From contig MNCI01034664.1 in assembly GCA_015680685.1 (NCBI GenBank), forward strand, positions 1,195,948 through 1,257,947: 62,000 nt of DNA. The letters run 5' to 3'. Both the position numbers and the translations under genes were made by a program. Numbering within the stretch: position 1 is the first letter of the stretch; every line of letters starts with the position of its first letter. Below are positions 14,101-26,100 of the stretch, piece by piece. Source of the stretch: Gnetum montanum (taxonomy: Eukaryota > Streptophyta > Gnetopsida > Gnetales > Gnetaceae). The notes under the pieces were generated by a model that was not told where the DNA came from, made no database searches, and was given only the letters and a program-made list of their open reading frames with translations.

Positions 14101-17100
14101 ACACACAAGCATGAACACAATAAGCACATGCAACCACAAAGACACCATTCTCCTATAAGAGCTAAGACACGTTCTTAATCTAACATATAAGCCCCACTCT
14201 TGAAGAGAAGGGTGGTGACATAAGCATCCAAGTTGAAGCTCCTCTACAACCCTACATATCCTTGTGACGAAGTACATGAAGGAATCAGGGCTAATGTAGT
14301 TCTTTAATGATGGTTGTGATAGCTTGGAATTTGTGAGGATCTCCATGCTCCTTTTGCCCTTGTTCCAAAGGGAAACAACCTTTGATCCACCAAGAAGGCA
14401 TGTTTTCCTACAACTATGTCCTTGATTCTTTAATAACTTGAAATTGTCGTTTGCAGTAGTGGTGGATCGAACTTGGAGTGATTCCTAATTTTGAAACTGA
14501 TCAAGATTTGAAAATTTAGCTTACCACAACCCATGAAGCTATGATTTTTTTCCCACAATTTTCAAAAAATTTAGCACAGGTTGGAGTGAAGGACCCAAGT
14601 GCGTATTCTTTTTACTATGAGTGTCAATTTTTGGACCATGACTCATGGAGTACTGATGGTTGACTTCTGGGTTTACCATGACCTAACCACGGGCTGTAGT
14701 GAAACTGATTTTCCTGAATTTCTTAAGAACTACAAATCAGATTTTGATGTAACTTGCTTTTCTGGATTTACCTGAGCATGTTCTACATCCTCGTAGATTC
14801 AGATGAAAAGAATTCAACATAATTTGAGGGAATTGAATTAAATTAACAATGTTGACTTTCAGCTTCTTGGAAACTTGAAAATGGATGTAATCTGATGCAA
14901 ATAACAGATGCCTTTGATTTGGTTCTTGGGCCCTTGGCCAGGTGGTTAGCATGCACAGCTTTGTACTTGAAGGTGCTGGGTTCAAAGCCTAGTACCAGTA
15001 TCTCTTTGCACCCTTTGCACTTGCTATGCCACTAGCCTAGGGGTGTATACTAGGGATGTAATCAGATGCCTTAAGTTTGAATTAATGTTGGAAGGCAGAA
15101 ATGATGCTATAAGTTGTTACAAATAAGTCTGAAACAGAATCGGTACTTAGAGAAAGACTTGTTGCTTTGTTGCTTCAAATGGTACTTTGTGCTAGCAAGG
15201 AATGATGCTTGAGAGAAAATTTGGTACTTGAATGTTGCTGTGAAATTGGTACAGAATTTGAGACAAAATTTTGGCAGAGTTTAGGTAAGAGAATTTCATT
15301 CATTTCAATGGAAAAGCTTGTATATATTTATAGATTTTTCTTGGGGCCAATCTATGTCTATGAGAGGAGACTTGTCCGAGGTGGAATGGGTATAAATAAA
15401 GAAAAGGCTTTAGGTTTTGGGGCTTTCCTCTTCTTATCCGCCTGTAGATGAATTAAATTTAATAAAATATGTTTGACATGACCTTTGGACTTCTAGCTAA
15501 TGGGATTTTAAGGAAATAGGGATTTTTAAACATAGTTTTGTGCCCTTGTTACAGAAATACTAATTGTCTAACTAATCAACCATGTGGGTACATGATTTTG
15601 ACTTCGTAGCTTCATCTTGTCTTCATATTGGAATGATGATAAAGACGAAAAACACATACTATATCCAACAAAAAATGATGAAACACTAGTTAAATGGTCA
15701 AAAGTAACCTATGATAAAACTTGCCACCACCTTGTAGACCTTCAGTTTGGCCATGCAATACCTCAATCTATAATTTCATGTGCCAAGCATCTGCCAAGGA
15801 AAGAGAAGATGCCCTTGTCTTTGATCTTTTCTATCTTTCATCCATTCAAGGGAAGGCAATATGGCATAAAAATGTTTGTCTGACCTTAATTTTTTCAACC
15901 ATGATTTAAATAGTTCTAATGTAGATGTAATACTGGATTCTTTCTATTATGATTTTGATGGAATCCTAGGGGTTTAGGGCATTTGGATTGAGATTGTCCT
16001 TAATAGGATTCAACTAATCAATATAGATACTGTAAATATAGGCAAGATATTATCAAAGAAAAATTTTTGGGATTCAATTCTGATTAAAATAGAGGCAAAA
16101 GGTTACTTAGGGGGTGTTTGGTTACTGGTTAAAGCTGATTAAAATATGATACTCATTTGAATGAATATTAATAGCATTGCTAAAAAATAGTTTCCTACGT
16201 GATTGGGGTTTATGTACCCTCAAATTCCTTGGAAAAGGAGAAATTCTGGAATTGTTTTCAAATCGAATATGTGAATTTAGAGATCTTGATTTACTTAGAG
16301 GAGCTTTTGCATGGAAAAAATAGCCCTCTATTAATTTTGTCTTGATCGAGTTGGTCTTTAATCTAAATTGAAATTGGTTTAATTCTCCGTCTTTCCCAAA
16401 TCTTTCTCCAAAACCACTCTAATTCGGTGTCCATCCTCCCTTCCTCGGTGTTTCATCCTCAACTTTGAGCATGTGAATTTTTTTAGCGTTGTTCTAGGCC
16501 ATGGAAAAATTTGGTATTGTGGTCTCCCTCACGAAGCCATGTCACATGAGACCTCTACTTCCTGTAAAGCTTCTCATCAGCATAAATTTCTTGCAGCTTT
16601 GAAAGGATCAACTCCTTCTCCTGGACATCCTCACCTTGTTCTCATTGAAGCTGGATAGCATGTAATCTCTGAATCCATTGTTGCTTCTGGAATCTAAATG
16701 GATATTTTTCCTCCAGTGCCCAACTTTTAATGTCTTTTGATTGTTCACAGCCTATTTTTTAGAAAATCCTGCCAAATTCTCTCCATTTCCTCCCTTAAAC
16801 ATGGTCTCACTAACCAAAATCTTTTTAGCCTAAAGGGAGGATGGCCACCCTTCAAGATTCCTATAGAGACTAGCCGTGGGCAATGGTCAGACGCCCTTCT
16901 GTCTAGATTTGTCAGGAAGAAATATGCATTTCCCATCAAGTTAACAGCTACTCAAGCTTGATCAATCCGTGACACGACTCTCTCATTTTCTTTCCTTAGA
17001 TTACTCTAAGTGAAGTAGCATCTGTGGAACTGAAGTTCAATCAAGGAGAAATCATCTGCACTGATGCATCTTTTCAATGCTCGTGGGAGGGTTGGAACTG

Positions 17101-20100
17101 CTGCCCTACACCATCCGTAAAACAGTAAACAAGAAGACAGGTAACCCATCAGACAAATGTTGAAGTCTCCCACGATTATTCACTTTCTCCTGTCCTGAAC
17201 TGCTTGAGCAGCCATTCTTAGTTGAGCCATCCAGTCTTTCCATAGAAATTGGTGAGCCATAGGTCATGGAACTGGTCATAACCTATCTGAGCCAATTTGA
17301 TTCAAGGACAACGTGCATCTTGTATCTAGAGAGGATATTGCAACCATTATTTTTAATTAAATCGTAGAGAGGGTATTCCTTTTGTATAGGTACTCTATCT
17401 CCTACAATTCCATGAAATGATTCTCATAGTCTACTATGAGACCTTTGGCAGTTGACCACCTTGAGGGTTTTTTGCTTCCCTGAATGAATATCCTTTTGAG
17501 CTTATCGCTGCCTGATAAACACACTTGAAGGTCGGGCATTCTTCTTTTCGACATCCACTTTGTGGACCTGCAGTAGAGGCTTGAGAATCTAGCATTTCAC
17601 AAAATTGACCACTAAGCCCCAAAATGAAGATACCCATGGCCCTAGAGGGGGCAACATGGAAGTGACCCTCGGCTCCTTCAACGTCACTACAGCATCATGG
17701 GTCTGTTGATCTGGATTTATTCAAAGCTGAAAGATTTATTTTAAAATATATTGCCACACTATAGGCTTTTTTCTTGTAAAAAATTAGTATTATCTTTTCT
17801 ATTTATTTTTTTTGAGAGAATGTTCGGGATTGTATTACTGAAAATATAGTACAAGGAATTACAAAAAGTGGGTCAACAATGTTGTCCCATGTGGGGTGTG
17901 GTTACAACCCAAAATCAGCATGCCAAACTATGCATTCGTCTGATTGCACATCTGTCTTTTACATCAAGACGCTCAAAACTAAAAACGACAAGGGAGGGGG
18001 GGAGGGGCGGCGGCTAAAAACTGCAACCCCACTATGGGCTCATTGGTAGCCTATGGCACGCACAGTGTGGCCGCTCTAGCGCATGAAGAATGTCCAGTGT
18101 GTTACGATGGAGCTCCGTGTCCACAAAATTGGTGGCCTACTGGATTCCTTGCATGGTTGACGTCCCCCCATCTGGATAGAAACATGACGAGGTTTGACGG
18201 ATGTGGCGCCTGAGCTCCCCCCAAGTGCTGTCACAATTGATGCCAAGGATGAGGTATGGACACCGTCCAGCCCTAAGCCATTGGCGCACACTATGTTCGT
18301 GTGCCCGGTCCAGCTGGTGCTGCCTCTGTGTCTCTTCCTCCTGTTCTCGCTCTCTCTATGCTCGTTCAGCCTCCTTGCGCTCCCTTCCGACGGTTTCCTC
18401 CTGAAGTAATTCATCTCTCACTTGGGCCCAGATCTCGTCCACTAGTCGGGCCCGGGCTGCATCGGCTAGGAGGGTTTGTTGTCTAACTCTCTCCTATTCC
18501 CTTTCTTGGAATTGGGTTTCCAGCTTGGCCCAGGCTTGTGCAAGGGCTTCCTGCCACTTTGCCTCTCATTCTCGATGCTCAGCATCGTGTGCCGCGGCTA
18601 TGGCCTCCTGTGCCGCTTGCTGCAACTCCTCATCCCTGCTCTCGTTGCACCTTGAGGTTTTGGGTGGCAACGTCTCCGGCTCCGCCGTGGGGTTTGGGGG
18701 TCTCTGTCCTCGTTGGTTGAATCTTTTCTGCGTGTAGATCACCGCTGGTTGGGTCTAGAGGCTCTCCCGGCTGGCTGGAAACAATGGACCAGGTGGGGGG
18801 CCTCCCTATAGGGGGGCACTCTGTGACTCCGATGGGTTTTGCCCCCTGCCATAGGGCCAGGATGAGCCTTGAGTGATGGCCTTGCCTTTGTAGTTGTAGG
18901 GTCGTCAGAAAAAACCGAGGCAAGTTAACCCTACATCCTAACTTAAGGCATCGGAGGAAGGTGAAGTGGATGCCTTGGAGTTTAGATCTGTTGCCAGATT
19001 GGACATAATATCTATCCACGAGATCTGTCGCTCGGGCCCAGATTTAGGGTAGGGAGGATCTAGGCACTTGTTTGCTCTGCGTGCGTGGCACCGGCCCGTC
19101 AAAAAACATTTCTGCGTCCTGTAGCCCGTGCGTAGATGGTAAGATGACTTTGCCATCGGCCTGGGCCCCTAGACACCTGGCAATTGAAGCTTATGTGATG
19201 ATGACCTCTCTCCCCTGAAAGTAGGTTTGATCGTTGTGCCAATTGGTGAAGAAAGCGTCATTTGACAGGTTCGGGTCACCAACCAGTCATTGCAGGGTGT
19301 CGCTCTACCTGCATTGTTCCACCATTTGCCAAAGTTCTTCCTCCCCTTGGAATGCGGCGTTGTCAGGCTCGTATGTCGGCGTGACAGCCATCGTCGCCTT
19401 GATCTCTTTCCACGTGCTTTGAGCCTGGGAAACCACTAGCCTTGGGGGGGGGGGGGGCACAGTCGGTGTTGTTGGAAAATTGTGCGGTTTCTTGTTTTCC
19501 ACGCTACCCATAAAAGTAGCGTGGCCCGAGAGTCGCCTGTGAGGTGCATCGGGGGTGGTGCACCTGTAGCATGCCACGTGGTGCACATGTAGGCGCATCC
19601 AGAGGTGAAGTGTCGTACTGTTTCGGGCACGGTGCCACATAAGGGACATGTGTCGTTTGAAATGAGGCCCCGCCTGCGTAGAAGCACATGAATTGGCAGC
19701 GTGTCCTTTCGTATAAACCATAGGAACATTTGGATTTTCTCAGGGAGCCGCCCCCTCCATATCTGTCACCAGCCTGGAACCTGTGGGTACTTGGCTACCA
19801 TCAGGCGGCATGGTGCAAGAACCAACCACCCTTGTGCCTACATTTCACATGCGTGGCGGCAGAGCGTTTGCTAGGGTCTCAAGTCCTGTGCCCTTGCCTC
19901 CCAATGGTGGTATTTCACATTCATAACTTGAATCCACTGGGCTGGTTCCCCAAGCGTGCACGTGAACCGGAGAAACAGGCATTGTTGTCCCATCATGAGC
20001 TCATCCTCGAACTTGGAGATGCCCAGCCCCCTTGCGTTTCAGGGGCATGCGACTTGGTCCCAACTTACAAGGTGGATTTTGCACCCCCTTTGCCCCTTGT

Positions 20101-23100
20101 CCAAATGAAACGCCAGATCTACATGTTGAGTTTGTTAACAATGGCGTTGGGAGGGGTGGCGACCGCTGCCACAAATTGGGTTATTGTCGTAAGAATCCTT
20201 GATGCCACCACCAATCGCACCTTTCTAGCCAGGAAACGATTGGCCTAGTGTCCCATCCTTCTTTCAACCTTCTGCAATAACGTACCCTAAGACATGCTCT
20301 GCCCCCACTAGAAGAGTGGGATACCCAGGTAGGTGTCTTTGACTGTTTCGGGCAGAATGTTTAGGACTTGTATGACTCGGTTCTTAATCTGTGTATCCAC
20401 GTTGATAAAATGAGCCGTTGACTTAGCCCTGTTAATCTTTAGTCCTAGCTCATCCGTTAACCGAGAAAGTGCGACATTGATGCACCGCGCTTGTGGGACC
20501 CCTGCATGGCTAAGCAACATTGCGTCATCCGCATAGTGTTCAGCCCGACATTCCACCCCTGCAATGTCTAGGCCGTCAACCCCTGACGTCCTACAATAAT
20601 GTTGCATCAGATCCATAGTGATAATGAATAGCAGGGGTGATAGGGTGTCCCCCTGCCGTAATCCCCTCCTAGGTGAGGAGAGACCCCACAATTGCCACCC
20701 CCACGTCAAAGGAGAAATCTGTGGATGATTGCATGTGGATACAAAGTTGGATAAAACCTAGGTCAAAACCCTTTCGTTGCATAATGGTTGTCAGGGCTTC
20801 CCAGCTGATTGTATCATATGCCTTGGTGATGTTGAGCTTGAGACAGAGCCCTAGGAAACCTGTTATTTGAAGTGAATGAAACACCTTCTACATGAGAAGA
20901 ACCTGGTCCTGCAGGGTTTAGCTTTGCACAAAACTTGTTTGGTTTACTCCCACTAGCTTGGGCATTAGCGGCGCAAGCCTACAAACGATCAATTTGGAGA
21001 AAAGCCGAATCAAAACATTGCATACCTCGATAGGGCGAAAGTGTTCTGGGTGGTGTGCCTCCACTTGCTTTGGGATGCACACTATTTGAGAACAATTGAG
21101 CTCCCTTTGGACCTACCTCTTGGCTAGCATAAGGTTGAAAGCGTCCAGAATATTGGGTCTCACAATATCCAGGAAGGTCTTAAAGAATTCTAGGCTCCAA
21201 CTATCTGGACCAAGTGCCTTCCCTCCCGGCATGTCGCTGATGGTTGCGATGAGTTCCTGCCATGAGAACGGGGTCAATAGTTGAGCGTTATGCTCCTCGT
21301 TTAGCACCTACATAATTTGGACGGAAATGGGCTTGGTGGGTCGCTTGGCCCAGATCCTGTCCTATTACTGCGTCAGCTCCCTAGCGACGCTCTGTGGTTC
21401 ATCAATTATCCCCCCCTCCATGGTGCGTAAACAACGTGGCTGGCTCCATCCTTGTGTCTTAGCGACGGCAAAGAAAAAGTTCGTTTGCCTATCCCCCTCT
21501 TGGAGCCATCTAACCCGTGATTGTTGTTTCCAGTAAGTCTCCTCTTCTAAGTCAAGGCCTTGAAGTTGCCGCAGAATGTTTTGCTCTTCTTCATGTAAGT
21601 CCTCCCCAGCTTCCTGTCTGGTTTGGATTTGAATTAGCTTATCCCGGAGCACCCTGTGACCCGTCCTGAACGAGAATTTGTCCTCCACTGGTAGGGCCTG
21701 GATAGCCCATTTCAGGCGAAGCAAACCATCTTTGAGGAAGTTCTTGGGGTCTCCCTAGCCCGGCTGGTAGTCTGCCCAAATGTCCTCAACTAACGGCCTC
21801 AACTATGGTTTAGACAACTAGGTTGCCTCAAAACAAAAAGGTCGTAGGGTCTGGGGCCTTTTAGGTCCGAGTGAACAAACTAGGGATCGATGATCCGAGG
21901 CAACCCATTCTTGTCTTGTAACCCGTGCATCCAAGCGGAGGAGGAGGTCAGAACTAATGCAGACCTGGTCAATTCTAGAGAGGATGCGGTTTGGGCCTTT
22001 CCTCCTATTTCTCCAGGTGAATTGGCAGTTCTCAATGGGTAGGTCCACTAGCAAGTGGACCACCAGGAAATCCTGAAACTCCTGTGCGCCGGAGGGGGGG
22101 CTTTCCCACCAGACTTTTCCCACAGATGCAATCTCTGGTTGAAGTCCCCAACGATTAGCCATGCTAGGCGGCCTTGTACCAGCGCCGCTACACATTCATT
22201 TCCTGCAGCCTCTGCTCCCATGTTTGTGTCCCATAGAAGTTGGTCAGCCAAATCCCTTGGGATGGGATATGGACTGTCATGGTCCATTGTGAGGAGTCAA
22301 CCAGTGTCATGTCGTAGCGAGCTAAGATAGCAAGACCTCCTACCCAACCCACACAAGGGTGCACGTGGGATTTCCAGCCATCCCAAAGGAGATGGTGTGA
22401 TTCTGTCACCTGCAGCTTGGTTTCTTGGAGGCATGTCATAGTCTTCATCATGGACAATTCTACTCAGGGTATTTCTTTTATAGGGTGTACCTTTTCCCCT
22501 ACAATTCCTGCTAAAGATCTTCATGTATGCCTAGATGAGTGGCGTTGGTAGACCTCCCTGAGGGTCTTCTGTAAACCCAAGCCAATATTTCGTTGAGCTT
22601 GTCTAGCCTTGGACAAGCTCTCACTCAGGCGTTCGGGGCGGCTCGGCCCCTCCCGTATCACTGGGCTACAGCTTGAGTCCTTGGATGCAAGCTCCTTCTC
22701 TAGGGGTTGATGGGACATGGTGCTCCTCCTAACCACGTTGACCCATTCGCCATTGGTTGTTTTGGGGGGGGGGGGGGGGGGNGGGGGGGGGGGGGGGGGG
22801 GATGGTTTGTGGTGAGGCCAAGGCTGGTTTGGAGGCGGGTGCAGTTGGCCCTTACGACCCACCGTGACATAGTCCCCACCCTCGACAAGCTGTTGGGCCT
22901 GGTCCCGCGTCCGTGTTGGCCGGGCCCTCTGAACCCGACAGTCATCCTCCTGGTGACTTGGTTTCCCACATCATGCACAGCCTTCTCCTCGGTCTTCTCG
23001 GGCCTTCGGTCTTCGTTCTAGGTCTAGCTCTGCCTCCAGGTTTTTAAACTCAACCTGGAGTTGTTCCTCCCCTCCTCAGAGCTCCAACACTATTTCCCGA

Positions 23101-26100
23101 ATCAGGTCCTTGGCCGACAGACTTTGCCACACGTAGAAATGGGCGAATCCCATGCGCGCCATTGACTGCGTGACTCTATCGAAAGTGATGAACTTCCCAA
23201 AGAACCCTGCCATCCGTTCCAGGAACTCTAGGTTCTACATTTCCCATGGGATCCTGGACACTCTAATCCACACTGGGGCCTGGGCAAACAGGTCCATCTC
23301 ACAGTGCGCCCTTGGGAGCCAAGGGGTTAAAGCCAGCCCCCGAGCACCGTAGAACCACAGTGTCCCTAGTAACATCGTGTCCCGAGCTTGCTGGGACGGA
23401 AAAATGAACAGCAGCAAATCCTTTGACAAGCTCCGGACTTCCACTTGTCCAATCTTCCAGTTTTCGTGCACCCACTTGTGGATTAATTCCATCCGGGGGC
23501 GAGCGCCCCGGGACATGAAATGGCCAATGAGGCTCCGTTGCATGGTGCGGACTCCCTCCCTTGGGGGGCCGCTGACCCGGAGGCGTATGGTGTGGTTGAC
23601 ATGGGAGTGTGCCTCGATCTTCCCATCAGGTGCTCGCAATGCGTTCCCCCCTTGGTCTTGTTTGGCCCTGACCGTGTCCTCCCCGTTTCCCTGCTGTTTA
23701 CCATCGTCCAGGAGTCCCGGGTTGGCATGTTCCACTCCAGTGTCGGCCGGTTTACCATTGTTTGCCCTTGCGCTCCCTTGAATCTCCGCTCTTGCGCTCG
23801 TCTCTGCTCCTACGCTCTCCTATGTCACCGCTCCTGCGTTCGCCTGTGTCTCTGCTCCCATGGCTCTCTGATAAATCTGTTAAAACTCATCTCTTCTATT
23901 TATAAGTTAAAGGTCTCTTTTAAAATATTTTGGTCTGGGGTGGCTGCTTACTGAAATATGAAAATGGAGCTTTTCTATATCCTTTTTAACATACATGCTT
24001 ATTTTCTTTTAAACGTACTTTTGCCTTTTATTGCTACATATGGTTTCTCTCGTCAATCACGAGGTGTGTTGTCAAGAAGGCACAATGAACTATGCTTTTT
24101 GGTTATTAAAGAGCATGCCTTTTATTCATAACCTATTCAACTAGCAATTTCTAACATTATACATTGTGCAGAATTTAGACTTAATTGGATCATTATGCAG
24201 GAAAACATGACAATAGCTCTTGGCATTTGCCTGAGACTTCTGGAAAACAGCCGTTGTGCAGACAGCGTTCACAAGTATAATGTTTTGAATTGCTTCTTTA
24301 ATACAACATTCCTTTTGGTTTGTGCATTACACTTACCCTATTGAGATTTTTGTGTAGCACGGCTGCAGCAACGTTTCGACAAGCTGTGGCCTTAATTTTT
24401 GATCATATCTTATCCTCTGAGTCCTTACCGATAAATAAAATTGGTTCAAGCAGAAATGTGTCACGAACCACTTCTGTTTCAGATGATGTCAGCCGAAGTA
24501 TTTCTAAAAATATGTAAGTTCATTTTTAAATAGATTTTTTTTCTCATAATGATAAACATATCGTTTTGATTTCTTTAACTACCGATGGGTTTTGAACTTC
24601 AGATCTGTAGAGAGCAACATTGTTTCAGGATCACCCTTACGGTCATTATCGAGTGATAGATTATCAGTTGCTGGAAAGTTAGGACTTCAATTATTTGAAG
24701 ACCTGACAGCTCTTGCTGCAGGTGGATCTGTATGTAACAGATGCAAGATTTGTTTTAAGCACTTCTTATTAGGCTTCCCTCTCTTTTCTTCTTTCTATTG
24801 CATTAAACACTGCTGTGTTGATTTGTCATACTTCAACATGCTCAGTCGTTAACATTTAACAGGCAACCTGGTTACGTGTTGCTGCTATACAGAAAATATT
24901 TGCATTGGATATTTTAGAGTGAGTATATATGTGATCTTTATGTTTTTATGACATTATTCCTTTTAATTGTACGAAGTGCTTTACTTTAAGCCTGAATTTA
25001 TTCCGTTTAGTTCAGTTTTGCTAATTATTTGAATTAATGAATTCATTATTACAGTTTCCATGGGTTGATCTAGGGCAACTGTAGTAGTATAAAAAAAGTG
25101 CTGTAGGACAGAATCATGCACATCTGGTGGACAGGGAATTATACAATCATGAACAGAGAGGCATGCTAATTGAAGGAGGGGATGGCTGCCATTGCTTGAA
25201 CAAGTAAAGAGGTGATAAAGGGAGATCTTTTGAGCCTGATGTTGTAACATAACATTAGGTACACATGACTTCTATAAGTTTGTTCTAATTTAAAACAATT
25301 AATAACGTATAATGGAGGGCTGGTCAATCGTGATAGCTGTTGAAGGCCTAGCATATAGGCAACATCCAAATATATGCCATGTTATACTTTATGAAATAAG
25401 CTACATAAGGGATTTGGTGACAGTTATGCACTCTTTATACAATAGGTGCTTTACTTAATGGTTAAAGGAACTTTTCAGATTCTCTTAGGGCATGCTTGCT
25501 TATGTGAATCCCTGGGTACTGGCATCTATATAGATGTTGAGTCCAGAGATTCATGAATCTAGATTGATTACACCTCTGAAGGTCAAATCCAGAAAGAATA
25601 ACAAAAGTAATAGGACTGGGTGATTCTGCTGGTTCACATGAGAATCCAAGGATGTGTCCATGCAAAACCTAACAATTTTTATAGTATGAGAAGTGGAATC
25701 CACTGATTTGTGTAACCAAACACTCCCTTAAGTTTTCATGTTACGTAGTTTTGTGGCATAAACCACAAATATGGATAAGCAGTATGTGTGTTAAACTGGT
25801 GGTGTAACTGTTATATGATTGGAGATAGGCTAGTGGTGTTCTATATTATAAAAGAATATCAATAAAACTGAAATGAAAATTTTATAGGATAATAATCAGG
25901 CCTGCTATCTTATATGGTGCTGAATCTTAGGTTGTACAAAAGAGGCACGAACAACAAATTTGTGTGGCAGAAATCCGAATGCTTAGATGGATGCTGAATA
26001 TTATTAGAAGAGATAAACTACATAATATAGATATTAGAGGAAGACTTGGAGTGGCTGCTATTTCAGATAAGTTATAAGAATAGTGCTTTATATGGTTTGG

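Larger units (their letters stand above)
11771..14412 (-). mobile_element. Gypsy deletion derivative with gag only, TSD ACTAT
   Basis: The ends are TGTAAC at 11771 and TACA at 14412, and both flanks carry ACTAT (11766-11770 and 14413-14417), a 5-bp target duplication. Element orientation is minus: the 5' LTR is on the right (13892-14412, 521 bp), followed inward by a tRNA-Met type primer-binding site at 13890-13879 (TTGGTATCAAAG on the element strand). The left LTR is cut to its first ~223 bp. Between them lies gag-like sequence only; protease, reverse transcriptase and integrase are absent. The element is either a large internal deletion of a Gypsy retrotransposon or a non-autonomous gag-only element. 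It sits inside the 13.4 kb MON2 intron. Confidence 0.82.
17792..23903 (-). mobile_element. Near full-length L1-type LINE (LINE-2), 6.1 kb
   Basis: The element body is 17807-23888 on the minus strand. The tail is a run of A on the element strand (plus-strand T at 17807-17813). Flanks ATCTTTTCTATTTAT (17792-17806) and ATCTCTTCTATTTAT (23889-23903) match at 14 of 15 bases and define both ends. Order from the 5' end: GA-rich 5' leader, ORF1 (DUF4283-like domain, CCHC knuckle, proline run), ORF2 (endonuclease, reverse transcriptase, zinc-binding end), then an unusual coding extension. A homopolymer G tract with an N (22782) lies in the proline-coding part. GC content is far above the flanking intron. 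Many stops and frameshifts mark it as dead, but it is the most complete LINE of the window. Confidence 0.88.

Noticed and set aside
14922-14990. Functional tRNA gene
   Set aside because: A and B boxes are spaced correctly, but the 5' and 3' ends do not pair as an acceptor stem, and the flanks carry a target duplication, so SINE is the better call.
19730-20248. 172-codon plus-strand ORF
   Set aside because: Lies antisense to the thumb/linker of the LINE-2 reverse transcriptase; it has no family resemblance and is explained by high GC with few stops.
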